Shown here one piece after another: positions 42,490 through 52,000 of a stretch of DNA of 64,000 nucleotides. A program made the translations under genes and the position numbers. Each line of letters begins with the position of its first letter. Position 1 is the stretch's first letter. The notes under the pieces are model-generated. The model was not told the DNA's origin. It made no database searches and saw only the letters and a list, made by a program, of their open reading frames with translations. Source of the DNA: Massilia sp. ZL223 (GTDB lineage: Bacteria > Pseudomonadota > Gammaproteobacteria > Burkholderiales > Burkholderiaceae_D); the NCBI RefSeq assembly GCF_018119395.1, contig NZ_JAGPWD010000009.1, forward strand, positions 62,001-126,000. The letters are read 5' to 3'.

Positions 42490-42858
42490 ATGCATGTGGC
42501 GCGGGTGCGGAAGGAACAGGAAAAGGCATTACCGACCTTGACCAAGGCCGAGCTGGCCGAGCTGCTCTTCGAGCAGGTCGGCCTGAACAAGCGCGAGGCC
42601 AAGGACATGGTCGAAACCTTTTTCGACGAGATCCGCAATGCGCTCGAACGGGGCGAAGCGGTCAAGCTGTCCGGCTTCGGCAACTTCCAGTTGCGCGACA
42701 AGCCGCAGCGGCCGGGCCGCAATCCCAAAACCGGGGAAGAAATTCCCATCACGGCGCGCCGCGTCGTGACTTTCCACGCCAGCCAGAAGCTCAAGGGAAT
42801 GGTTGAAGAGACCAATCCGTCGGGCACGCCTTCGGGCTCGCTGGCACGTGCCGCTTGA
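42490..42858 (+). CDS. ihfA: integration host factor alpha subunit
   Basis: A DNA-bending HU/IHF protein (122 residues from ATG 42490). [33 protein letters not shown] and [22 protein letters not shown] are diagnostic. The frame stays open upstream to TGA 42406, and the codons from 42424 (ATT AAT AAC AAC GAC) have normal GC-rich third positions. With AGGG about 8 nt before ATT 42424, the true start may be this AUU, adding 22 residues. IHF is a heterodimer with IhfB. Last of the pheST transcript with merR. Confidence 0.93.
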   Translation: MHVARVRKEQEKALPTLTKAELAELLFEQVGLNKREAKDMVETFFDEIRNALERGEAVKLSGFGNFQLRDKPQRPGRNPKTGEEIPITARRVVTFHASQKLKGMVEETNPSGTPSGSLARAA

Positions 42859-42865
42859 ATAGCTG

Positions 42866-43282
42866 GTGAATGCGCCGATGAACGACCGTCCGAACAAGAC
42901 CGAGCCGACCGTGCTGCCGCCGATCCCGGCGAAGCGCTACTTCACCATCGGCGAGGTCAGCGATCTGTGCGGGGTCAAGCCCCATGTCCTGCGCTATTGG
43001 GAGCAGGAGTTCACCCAGCTCAAGCCGGTCAAGCGCCGTGGAAACCGGCGCTATTACCAGCACCATGAAGTCCTCCTGATCCGCCGCATCCGCGAGCTGC
43101 TGTACGAGCAGGGCTTCACCATCAGCGGCGCCCGCAACCGCCTCGACAGCCGCGCCAGCGCGCTGGCCGGGGCCGAAGAGCCGGAGCTGCCGGACATGGC
43201 GCCGGCCGTCGATGTCGAACACATGCGCGCCGAACTGCTGGGGATCCTCGACATTCTCAAGAACGGTCCGCAGCCGGCCTGA
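42866..43282 (+). CDS. MerR-family transcriptional regulator
   Basis: A 138-residue regulator (127-134 if ATG 42878 is used; GTG 42866 is the first choice in frame). The winged helix YFTIGEVSDLCGVKPHVLRYWEQEF, with KRRGNRRYY as wing and IRRIRELLYEQGFTI as linker helix, is typical of the MerR gene always found after ihfA in many proteobacteria. There is no metal-binding C-terminus. It starts 7 nt after ihfA. Confidence 0.88.
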   Translation: MNAPMNDRPNKTEPTVLPPIPAKRYFTIGEVSDLCGVKPHVLRYWEQEFTQLKPVKRRGNRRYYQHHEVLLIRRIRELLYEQGFTISGARNRLDSRASALAGAEEPELPDMAPAVDVEHMRAELLGILDILKNGPQPA

Positions 43283-43368
43283 GCTGAAAACCTCTATTGG
43301 ATTCGACGGGATTGTGTAGCAGGACGCTACCCAGGCACGTCCAGAGCTCAGGCATTCGTGCGCTGCTG

Positions 43369-43396
43369 TTGAAGCCCAGCGCCGGAGTGTTAAAAT
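43369..43396 (+). promoter_or_regulatory. promoter of the NarL-type response regulator
   Basis: -35 TTGAAG (43369-43374), 16-bp spacer, -10 TAAAAT (43391-43396), then a leader of about 80 nt. Confidence 0.6.
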
Positions 43397-43486
43397 GTCA
43401 CTCGCGGTTAGGCTGAATCAACGCATGCAAGCTGGGCGGATGAGAACCCGGTACTTTCCTGCGCAAGGAAAATTTAAGGGAAGACA

Positions 43487-44119
43487 ATGATACGCGTTGC
43501 CATTTGTGACGATCACCAAATAGTTCGAGCAGGTTTCAAACAGATTTTCTCGTCGTCGGGCGAATTCGAAGTCGTTGCCGAGGGCGCTACCGGCCGTGAG
43601 GCCCTCGATATCGCCCGTCGCGAGATCTGCGATGTGCTGTTGCTCGATATCGCGATGCCGGACCAGAGCGGCATCGACATCCTGCGCACGATCCGCCAGG
43701 GGCAGCCCAATCTGCCGGTACTGATCCTGTCGGGCTATCCGGCGCAGCAATACGCGCTCAACCTGTTCAAGATGGGCGCGAACGGCTACCTGAACAAGGA
43801 ATGCGAGGCGGACGAGCTCAAGACCGCCGTGCGCACCGTCTACCAGGGCCGCCGTTACGTGAGCTCGACCGTCGGCGAACTGCTGGCCCAGAGCTTCGAC
43901 CGCGATCCGAACACGGCCTTGCACACCGAGCTCTCGGACCGGGAATTCCAGGTCTTCCTGCGCCTGGCCAAGGGCGCGACCGTGTCCGATATCGGCAATG
44001 CCCTGTCGCTGTCGATCAAGACCGTGTCGACTTACCGTACCCGCATCATGGAAAAGATGGGTCTGCAGTCCAACAGCGACCTGACCTATTACGCCATGAA
44101 GAACAATCTCCTCGATTGA
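43487..44119 (+). CDS. NarL/FixJ-family response regulator
   Basis: A 210-residue regulator. Receiver domain (about 1-120) with acidic pair CDDH, phospho-acceptor Asp in LLLDIAMPD (about residue 54), Ser in LILSGYP and Lys in YLNKE; the LuxR helix-turn-helix (about 145-205) has LSDREFQVFLRLAKGATVS and LSIKTVSTYRTRIMEKM. It is likely the partner of the CHASE3-type HisKA_3 kinase 375 bp downstream. GGGAAGA lies before the ATG. Confidence 0.9.
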   Translation: MIRVAICDDHQIVRAGFKQIFSSSGEFEVVAEGATGREALDIARREICDVLLLDIAMPDQSGIDILRTIRQGQPNLPVLILSGYPAQQYALNLFKMGANGYLNKECEADELKTAVRTVYQGRRYVSSTVGELLAQSFDRDPNTALHTELSDREFQVFLRLAKGATVSDIGNALSLSIKTVSTYRTRIMEKMGLQSNSDLTYYAMKNNLLD

Positions 44120-44126
44120 TTCCCGC

Positions 44127-44159
44127 TGCGCGCGCTTCGGCGCGCGCATCTTCTTCCTC
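44127..44159 (+). terminator. UUCG-loop terminator after the response regulator
   Basis: 9-bp stem TGCGCGCGC / GCGCGCGCA (44127-44135, 44140-44148) closed by the very stable TTCG tetraloop, followed by TCTTCTTCCTC. The U-tract is interrupted. Confidence 0.6.
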
Positions 44160-44493
44160 CCAAGTAGTTCCTACGGGCAGCCGTCCCCGCTGCATGCGTG
44201 CGGCCGCCCGGCCGCCCACACCCTTCCGACTTGATCGTCCCGGCCATGCCCCGCATTTCTATGCGGCCGAGTCCGCTCAACCTTCATCAATTGCGCGTAA
44301 GATGAAGCGCATCCCGCAGCCGAGAGAGGGGGCAGGCATCGGTCTCGCAAATCTTTTCTGGTACGCAATTTGTGTATTTCTCCTGCAACCAATTTGAAAC
44401 ATTGAGTTACAGGAAGGCATTTCGCAGTGCAACATTTCCTTCAATCCGTCTATAATCAGGCGACGGCAACGTTGCGCGAAAGGAAGCCTCAGG
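44160..44493. other. non-coding region ahead of the sensor kinase, with promoter
   Basis: No gene seen in this 334-bp stretch. The last 100 bp are AT-richer and carry a perfect -10 box TATAAT at 44451-44456, about 38 bp before the kinase start codon. The -35 region (TGCAAC at 44428-44433, 17-bp spacing) is poor, so an activator may be needed. Confidence 0.55.
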
Positions 44494-45984
44494 ATGACCA
44501 CTTCAACCGCTCGGGCCGGCAAGCCTGTCCGCACCCTGCCGCTCAACAAGACCCTGCTGTGCCTGGCATGCGTCATTCTGCTGATCGTGAATGGCGTCTT
44601 CCTGGTCCGTAACCTGGACGACCTGCGCGCCGCCAATGCGCTGCAGACCCAGACCGCCCGCGTGTCGGACGAACTCCAATACCTGAACCTGCTCGTGACC
44701 GACGCCGAAAGCGGACTGCGCGGTTACTTCCTGTCGGGTTCCGATGTCTACCTCGGCCCGCTGCACGCCGCGCCCCAGCAGATCGACAACCAGCTGCGCG
44801 CCCTCGGCGTGCTGCTCGCCGACAGCCCCTCGCAAACCAGGAACCTCAACCAGCTGCGCACTCTTGTCCAGAAGAAACTGGGCCTGATGCACCAGGCGCT
44901 CGAGGTCTACCGCCAGGGCGGCTTGGTCGACATCGTCGCTATCGCGGCGGCGCCCGACGAGCGTGCCGACATGGATGAGATCCGCCTGCAGGTGGTGATC
45001 ATGACCCATGAGCAGACCGAATTGCTGGCGGCGCGCACCGCCGCCTTCTACCAGCAGTACCGCCACGCCGCGCTGTTCGGCGTGGGCATCAATGCGGCCG
45101 CCATCATCGTCTTGCTGCTCTTCTATAAGCTGATTCGCCGCGCCTTCAAGCTGCGCCTGCGGGCAGAGCAGGCGCTGCAGCAGTCGAACGAGCACCTCGA
45201 GCAGATGGTTGTCGAGCGTACCGAGCAGCTGTCGGTGCTGTCCCGCCACCTGATCAAGGTCTCGGAAGAAGAAAAGTCGCGCCTGGCGCGCGAACTGCAC
45301 GACGAGATGGGCGCCAACCTGACCGCGATCGGCATGGACCTGACCACGGTGGGCGAACAATTGCGCCTCAGCCATCCGGAGCTGGCGGCCAAGCTCGGCC
45401 GCGCGCGCCGCACCCTGGTCGACACGGTGCAGCTCAAGCGCCGCATCATCGAAAACCTGCGCCCGAGCCTGCTCGACAACATGGGCTTGTCGGCCGCACT
45501 GCAGAGCTATTGCGCCGATTATGCGCGCATCACGGCCCTCGACTGCGACGCCCTGATCGACCGCCAGGCCGATGCGGCCGGCCCGATGCAGGCCATCGCG
45601 CTGTTCCGTATCACCCAGGAAGCGCTGAACAATATCGCCAAGTACGCGAAGGCGCATTCGGTGATCATCAACCTGTCCCGCGAAGAAGATGGCTGGGACC
45701 TGGAAATCACCGACGACGGCATCGGCATCGCGGAAGGCGCCATGGCCAAGTCGAAATCGCATGGCTTGCTGGGCATGCGCGAACGCGCCTTGCTGCTGGG
45801 TGGGACGCTGGAGGTGGAGCGGGGAGTGAACGGCATCGGGACTTGTGTGCGCGCCTGGATTCCGGCGCAAGCCCCAGGTGGGGAAGGGACGGCCGCATCA
45901 AAGGCCGTGCCCGGTCAAACCGAGGATCCGCCGCCGGCCTTGCCGGAGACGGATCCCCTCAAACTCAACGCGCCACATCCATGA
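44494..45984 (+). CDS. CHASE3/HisKA_3 sensor histidine kinase
   Basis: A 496-residue membrane kinase. First helix LCLACVILLIVNGVFLV, a CHASE3 periplasmic domain (about 45-180; LLVTDAESGLRGYFLSG is characteristic), second helix AAIIVLLLFYKLI, then HisKA_3 with RLARELHDEMGANLTAIGM (phospho-acceptor His in E-L-H-D-E), and the HATPase (ALNNIAKYAKAHS, DDGIGI, SHGLLGMRERALLLGG). It is NarX/DegS-like and probably phosphorylates the NarL-type regulator upstream. Its 3' end overlaps the convergent Crp-type gene by 20 bp. Confidence 0.9.
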   Translation: MTTSTARAGKPVRTLPLNKTLLCLACVILLIVNGVFLVRNLDDLRAANALQTQTARVSDELQYLNLLVTDAESGLRGYFLSGSDVYLGPLHAAPQQIDNQLRALGVLLADSPSQTRNLNQLRTLVQKKLGLMHQALEVYRQGGLVDIVAIAAAPDERADMDEIRLQVVIMTHEQTELLAARTAAFYQQYRHAALFGVGINAAAIIVLLLFYKLIRRAFKLRLRAEQALQQSNEHLEQMVVERTEQLSVLSRHLIKVSEEEKSRLARELHDEMGANLTAIGMDLTTVGEQLRLSHPELAAKLGRARRTLVDTVQLKRRIIENLRPSLLDNMGLSAALQSYCADYARITALDCDALIDRQADAAGPMQAIALFRITQEALNNIAKYAKAHSVIINLSREEDGWDLEITDDGIGIAEGAMAKSKSHGLLGMRERALLLGGTLEVERGVNGIGTCVRAWIPAQAPGGEGTAASKAVPGQTEDPPPALPETDPLKLNAPHP

Positions 45985-46762
45985 GCAGGCGGTCGTATTC
46001 CGACTTGGCGACCTTGTAGCACTCGCCGGCATATTCTTCCAGGCCGGCACGGTCCAGGACGGTGATATTGCCGCGGCGATACTGGATGAGGCCTTCATCC
46101 TGCAGCTTGCCGGCGGCGGCGGTGATGCTTTCGCGGCGCACGCCCAGCATGATCGAAATCAGTTCCTGGGTCACTTTCAGCTCGTTGGTCGGCGAACGGT
46201 CCAGGCGGTCCAGCAGCCAGCGGCAGAGCTTTTGCTCGATCGAGCTGTGGCGGCCGCCGACGGCGTTCTGGGCCATCTGGGCGAACAGGGCGTTGGTGTA
46301 GCGCATCAGGAGCTGCGGCAGGGCGCCGCCGCGGTTGAAGGCGTCACGCAGGTACTGGGTCTTGAGGCGGTAGCCGTAGCCGGCGCTCTGGACAACGGCG
46401 CTGCACATCGCACGTTCACCCATGAAGAGCGACACGCCGACCACGCCTTCGTGGCCTACCACGGCGATCTCGGTGGTGGCGCCGTCTTCCATCACGTAGA
46501 GCAGCGACACGATTGCCGTGGTCGGAAAATACACGTATTCCAGTTTGCTGCCATACTCGAACAACTCCTTGCCGAATGGCAGAGGGACGAGTTCCAGGTG
46601 CTCGAACAGGGTTTCCAGGTCTTGGCGCGGGAGGGCGGCCAGCAATTCGTTTTGCTGGGTGCCGCTGTAGCTGACAACGGGGCGGGACGCTTTCGACTCC
46701 TCACTGGCAGGGAGCTGGTTCTTCGCTTTTTGCGTGGCACCACCAAGTTGAGTGTTGTTCAT
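45965..46762 (-). CDS. Crp/Fnr-family transcriptional regulator
   Basis: A 265-residue regulator. The cyclic-nucleotide-binding-like beta barrel (about 55-150: LELVPLPFGKELFEYGSK, VVGHEGVVGVSLFMG) lacks an obvious Fnr iron-sulphur cysteine set. The C-terminal helix-turn-helix is KVTQELISIMLGVRRESITAAAGKLQDEGLIQY. The start is put at MNNTQL (46762), with AGAGGAC upstream. This subgroup often responds to unknown signals in Oxalobacteraceae. Divergent from the OmpR-type system. Confidence 0.88.
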   Translation of the reverse strand: MNNTQLGGATQKAKNQLPASEESKASRPVVSYSGTQQNELLAALPRQDLETLFEHLELVPLPFGKELFEYGSKLEYVYFPTTAIVSLLYVMEDGATTEIAVVGHEGVVGVSLFMGERAMCSAVVQSAGYGYRLKTQYLRDAFNRGGALPQLLMRYTNALFAQMAQNAVGGRHSSIEQKLCRWLLDRLDRSPTNELKVTQELISIMLGVRRESITAAAGKLQDEGLIQYRRGNITVLDRAGLEEYAGECYKVAKSEYDRLLMDVAR

Positions 46763-47030
46763 TTGTTGTCCTCTTTGATCTCTAACATGCTTCATGAGCG
46801 ACTTGTGGAGGCCGGGGCTTTCGTTGCCTCATCGCGATGTGTGTACATTAAAGCTATAGTCCGGTGCCGAACATAAGATTAGCAGTCGCACCCATGTAGG
46901 CTGTATGCATGATGTTTTGTCAGTCCAGTCCTACTAGACAGGATGGCGAAATTCACGCCTTTTGTTTGGTTTAGGCAACGAAAATAGCCCATAATGGGCG
47001 CTTTCCTGGTGGCGGAGCGACAAGGCAAAG

Positions 47031-47747
47031 ATGGGGCCGCAAGTATTGCTGGTGGAAGACGACGCTGTCCTGGCCGACGGCCTGATGCGCGCACTGCAGG
47101 CCCAGGGCATGCAGGTGGCGCTTGCCCGCGACGGCTCGAGCGCCGACCAGCTCTTGCAGGGCGCAGCATCGGCCGGCGCGTCCACCTCCGCCGACGCTCC
47201 GCCGCCCGACGTCGTCGTCCTCGACATCGGCCTGCCCGGCATCGACGGCTTCGAGGTCGTACGCCGCCTGCGCGCCCGCGGCGGCGCCATCCCGGTCTTG
47301 CTGCTGACCGCCCGCGACGCCGTCGAGGACCGGGTGCGCGGCCTGGAGACCGGCGCCGACGACTACCTGGTCAAACCCTTCGCCACTCCTGAACTGGTCG
47401 CCCGCATCCGCGCCCTGGTCCGCCGTCACGCTCCCAAGCCCGCCGTCCTGGCCCTCGGCCGCCTCGCGCTCGACAGCGCCACCCGGCGCGCGCGGGTAGG
47501 CGAGCGCAGCCTCGAACTGTCGGTGCGCGAGTGGGGCGTGCTCGAATACCTGCTCCAGCACGCCGGACGCGTCGTGTCCAAGCAGCAAATCATCGACGCC
47601 ATCCTGCCCTGGGGCGAAGACCTGACCCAGAACGCGGTCGAGGTCTATGTCTCGCGCCTGCGCCTCAAGCTCGACGGCGCCGGCGTGGCGATCCGCACCA
47701 TCCGCGGCTTCGGCTATCTGCTGGAAGCGGAAGCGCCGGGCGCATGA
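47031..47747 (+). CDS. OmpR-family response regulator (TctD/QseB-like)
   Basis: A 238-residue regulator. Receiver: LLVEDDAVLADGL (acidic pair), VVVLDIGLPGIDGF (phospho-Asp), LLLTARD and YLVKPFA (Lys). There is a proline/alanine-rich insert (about 40-60) in the receiver. The C-terminal winged helix has LELSVREWGVLEYLLQHAGRVVSK. It overlaps its kinase gene by 4 bp (47744-47747), so the two are coupled. Confidence 0.9.
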   Translation: MGPQVLLVEDDAVLADGLMRALQAQGMQVALARDGSSADQLLQGAASAGASTSADAPPPDVVVLDIGLPGIDGFEVVRRLRARGGAIPVLLLTARDAVEDRVRGLETGADDYLVKPFATPELVARIRALVRRHAPKPAVLALGRLALDSATRRARVGERSLELSVREWGVLEYLLQHAGRVVSKQQIIDAILPWGEDLTQNAVEVYVSRLRLKLDGAGVAIRTIRGFGYLLEAEAPGA

Positions 47748-49084
47748 CCAGCATCCGGCTGCGCCTCCTGAAGTGGCTGCTCGGCCCCATCCTGCTGCTC
47801 AACCTGGTGCTGGCGGGCCTGGTTTACGCCCTGGCCTGGACCCCGGCCCAGGTGGCCTTCGACCAGGGCCTGGCCGACACCGCCGCCACGCTGGCCGGCC
47901 GCATCCGCGACGGCGCGCCCGCGTTCGTGCCGGCCACGCTGGCCGGCCAGGACCGCCTGTGGTACGTGGTGCGCGACGCCGCAGGCGCCCACCTGGAGGG
48001 CAGCGTAGGATTCCCCGCGTTGCGGCCGGGCGCGCCGGCCTATGACGCCGCGATCGGCGGCGAGCCGGTGCGCGTCGCGGCGCTGCTGGTGTCCACGCCG
48101 GACGGTCCGCGCCAGGTCGGCGTCGCGCGCACCCTGCGCCAGCGCCTGGAAGTGCGTTCGGCCATCCTGCGCTCGCTGTTCGTGCTCGTCACGCTGGCCA
48201 CGCTCACCCTTGTAGGATTGGTCTGGCTATCGGTGAGCAACGGCTTGAGGCCGCTGGCGCGCATCCGCGCCGACCTCACGGGACGCGGGGCCGGCGACCT
48301 CGCGCCCATCGCGGCCGACGAGGTGCCTTACGAGATCGCGCCGGTGGTAAGCGGCTTCAACGAATTGCTCGACAAGGTCGAGGCGGGCGCGCGCGCCCAG
48401 CGCGACTTCATGGCCGACATGGCGCACCAGCTGCGCACGCCGCTGGCCGGCCTGCAGCTGCAGCTCGAATGGCTGGCCGCGCGCCACGCCGGCGACGCCG
48501 AGACCCTGCGCTCGCTCGGCCTGATGCGCCTCGCCAACGAGCGCATGATCCGCCAGGTGAACCAGCTGCTGGCGCTGGCCCGGGCGCGCCAGGGCCAGCC
48601 CGGCGCGGCCCACGAGGCGCTCGACCTGGCCAGCCTGGTGCAGGATGCGATCCAGTACTTCGTCGAGGAAGCCGCGCGGCGCGGCATCGACATCGGCTTC
48701 GAGCTGGCGCCGGCGCCGCTGCGCGGCGACGCCTTCCAGCTGCGCGACCTGGTCGACAACCTGGTCGACAACGCGCTGCGCTACACGCCGCGCGGCGGCA
48801 GTGTGACGGTGATCGCGAAGCAAGAGGGGGAGGGGGTGCTGTTCGCCGTGGAAGACACGGGGCCGGGCATCGCGCCGGCGCGGCGCGCCCAGGTCTTCGA
48901 GCGCTACGTGCGCCTGGACGACAAGACTTCCGGCAGCGGCCTGGGCCTGGCCATCGTGCGCGACATCGCGCTCGCGCACGGGGCCCGGGTCGCGCTGGAG
49001 GATGGCCCGGGCGCACGCGGCACCCGGGTCACGGTCCGGTTTCCCCGGACCGCGGCGCCGGATCAGTCGGCGCCCGAGGTATAG
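47744..49084 (+). CDS. sensor histidine kinase (TctE/QseC-like)
   Basis: A 446-residue kinase. Helix 1 (WLLGPILLLNLVLAGLVYAL), a periplasmic sensor of about 130 residues, helix 2 (LFVLVTLATLTLVGLVWL), HAMP, HisKA with FMADMAHQLRTPLAGL (phospho-His) and the HATPase (NLVDNALRYTPRGG, DTGPGIAP, GSGLGLAIV). TctDE/QseBC systems sense carboxylates, metals or quorum signals; the signal here is unknown. The 3' end overlaps convergent pilY1 by 22 bp. Confidence 0.9.
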   Translation: MTSIRLRLLKWLLGPILLLNLVLAGLVYALAWTPAQVAFDQGLADTAATLAGRIRDGAPAFVPATLAGQDRLWYVVRDAAGAHLEGSVGFPALRPGAPAYDAAIGGEPVRVAALLVSTPDGPRQVGVARTLRQRLEVRSAILRSLFVLVTLATLTLVGLVWLSVSNGLRPLARIRADLTGRGAGDLAPIAADEVPYEIAPVVSGFNELLDKVEAGARAQRDFMADMAHQLRTPLAGLQLQLEWLAARHAGDAETLRSLGLMRLANERMIRQVNQLLALARARQGQPGAAHEALDLASLVQDAIQYFVEEAARRGIDIGFELAPAPLRGDAFQLRDLVDNLVDNALRYTPRGGSVTVIAKQEGEGVLFAVEDTGPGIAPARRAQVFERYVRLDDKTSGSGLGLAIVRDIALAHGARVALEDGPGARGTRVTVRFPRTAAPDQSAPEV

Positions 49085-52000
49085 CTGTAGGTGCGCTTGC
49101 GCTTGGAAGTGATGGCCGGGCGGATCTTCTGCGGGGCGATCGGGACGCTGGCGCCGGGCGCGCCATCCGAGCCTTTCTGCACCGCGCCGATGACCACCGT
49201 GGTGGCCTTGCCGTCGATCGGCACGCCGCTCGCCAGGACCGGCGAGGGCGGCAGGCCGCCGCCCACGAAGGGCGAGGAACGCTCGCCGCCGCAGGTGCCG
49301 GCCACGCCGATCGCGCCGCAGCCGTTGAGCAGGTTGACCCAGTAGCCGCGCGCTTCGCCCAGGGTGGTGGCGCAGGTGCCGGCCGAGGCCTTGATCGGGC
49401 GGTTCGAGCTGAAGGTCACCATGCCGCCCGCGATCAGGGCCGAGGTCACCACTTGCTCACCCTGCCCATTCTGGTTCAGGTCCATGTACCAGCCTTTCAG
49501 GCTGCCGGCCGGCAGCACCGCCGGCGCGGACGCGCTGTTGGTGGCGGTCACGTCTTGCAGGCCGTCCAGGTCGACGGTGGCCGCGCCCAGGGCGACCGAC
49601 AGGTCGTCCTTGTAGACGTAGAAGCGGTTGGTCACCTGCTCGAAGGGATAGTGGGTGGCCAGCGGATGCTCGCGGTCGCCGCTGCCGATGGCCACGTAGA
49701 CATAGCCCTGGGTGGCCAGCAGCGCCGGCGCGAACAGGAACTTGCGTCCGCCGCCGCTGGTGCGCGCCACCATGCGCTTGGTCCAGGAACCGCTGGCCAG
49801 CGGCAGCTTGTCGGCGCCGGTGAAATCGATGCGGTACAGGTTGCCGCCGGTATCGGCCGCGTAGGCGTAGTCGGGCATGGCGTCGTTGTTGATGTCGACC
49901 ATGGCGATGTCGGCCGCCACCGCGCGCTCGGTGGAGAAGCTGCGCAGCACGGCGCCGGTGTCGGCGTCCAGCACGTAGATGGCGTTGCCCTTGGTGGCGC
50001 CGCAGGAAGGCACCTTCGCATTGCCGTCCTCGCAGGCGTCGTAGCCGCCGCCCACCACCACCACCGGGCTGGCGCCGTTGTTGTAGCCCTTCAGAAAGGC
50101 CACGCTCGGGGTCGACCAGGTCTGGCCGATGGCTTCCATACCGGCCGTGCACCCGACCTGGTCGCCCAGGTTGGGGCAGCCGGCCTTCCACTTGTACTGC
50201 GGATTGTCCGGGTTGCTGACATCGAGCGCATAGATCATGCGGCCGCCGCGGCGCATGGTCGGGTAGATCCAGACGCGCGAGCTGTCCGCGTTCTGGTAGA
50301 CGCCGGTCGAACCGTCGAAGAAATAGTCCTTGGCCGTCGGCGCCGGGGTAATGCCGGCCGGCTGGTTCGGGTAGGCGACCAGCGGCAGGTTGCTCTTCAG
50401 GCGCGACAGGCGCGGGAAGAACTCCGGCGCGATGAAAGCCCAGCGCTCGACCCCGGTGGCCGCGTTCAGCGCGCGCAGGGTGCCGTCGTTGGCGCCGTAG
50501 TAAACGGTGACGCCGGTCGTGCCGCCATAGTTGACCGGCAGCGGACGCGAGTGAATCACGTCGCCGTGGATCGAGGGCCGCGTGGTGTTGCTGGGGCCGC
50601 CACCTTTTTCATTGTTGGTGTCCTCGCCGCGGATGAACTTGACCAGGTTGGTGTCCATGAGGCTGTTGGTGGTGGTCAGCGGGGTCAGGATGCTGCCGAA
50701 CTGGGTCAGCACGTTGCGGTTGACCGCGCTCGAGGTGCCCGTGCCGGCCGGGACATTGCCCTGACGCAGGATCTGGGCGGCCGCGCCTTTTTCCACGAAG
50801 GCGCCGTCGGGCGCATCCGAATACTTGTTGTAGCTGCTCACGCTGCAGGTGCCGGCCGGGTCCGGCTTCAGGCCCAGGCCGCTCCAGTAGGCGCCGCTGT
50901 CGCTGGTCCAGAAGCTGGTGGCGCAAGGCGTCACGAAGCCGGTGTTGGCGTTGACCGCCGGCTTCTTGTTGACGTCGCCCAGGTCGATGCCGCTGCCGCT
51001 GGTGATCAGCTGGTAGCGCTTGAGGTTGCCGAACCAGCGCGGTTTTGCGTCCGGGTCCGGGCGGAACATGCCGATGAACACCTGGTTCTCGTTCTGCGAG
51101 CGGTTGGTGGCGTTGACCGGGAGGCTGGTCGAGGCGAAGGTGGTGTTGACGGCCTGGATCTCGATCAGGATTTCCTTGATCGCGTCGACGATCGCGTCCT
51201 CGTTGCGGGCCGCAAAATACTTGCCGCCTCCGGCGCGCGCCATGCTCAGCATCAGCGAGGTGTGCTCCGAGTTGGGCTGGGCGTTGTAGACGTCGATCGT
51301 GTAGGTGGTGACGCTCGGGCGCAGGGTGCCGTCGCCGATCGGGACGCCGCGGTCGTGCATCAGGCGCGCCCATTCGTCGGCGTTGCGCGGGCCGGTGTCG
51401 GTGCTGTAGGTCCCGGTCTCGACGTTGGTGATGATGGTGTCGGTGGCGTCCACGTTGTAGCGGCTGGTGTTGGCGGCGCAGGTGCCGGCCGGGCTGGCCG
51501 CCACCGTGCCGACCTTGCAGCCGTCGGTATAGCCACTGCAGGTGCTGGCGAAGGCCGCAAGGCCGGCCGCCGCCGCGGTGGGGTTGGCATAGCAGGCCGC
51601 CGTGGTGCCGATGGTGGTGGTGGTGCTGATGCTCTTGCTGCTGAAGTTGGGCAGGCCGAGCTGGGTCACCGGCGTGGTGTTGCCGTTGAGCTTGTTGAGC
51701 TCGGCGGTATTCGTCGCATCGTCGGCGGTCGGCCCGCTGGCGTTCGGATTGCCGATGAAGATGACGTAGGTCTTGCCGCAGGCGTTGTCGGTGCTCAGCG
51801 GCGACTTGAATTGCGTGAAGGCCGTGGTGTACCCGGCGCGGTCGGCGATGGTGGAAAGCACGCCGCCCGGCGAGACCGACTTGCCGCCGGCCAGGTAGTT
51901 ATACACGTCGTACATCAGGTTGCCGTAGGGCGTGTTGGAATTGCGCTTCTCGTCCGGGCTGTTGATGCTGTTGTAGATCGTGGTGAGCTGGCTGCTGAAG

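Noticed and set aside
43283-43486. tRNA-Pro often found after ihfA-merR
   Set aside because: No cloverleaf can be formed here; only a promoter for the response regulator is seen.
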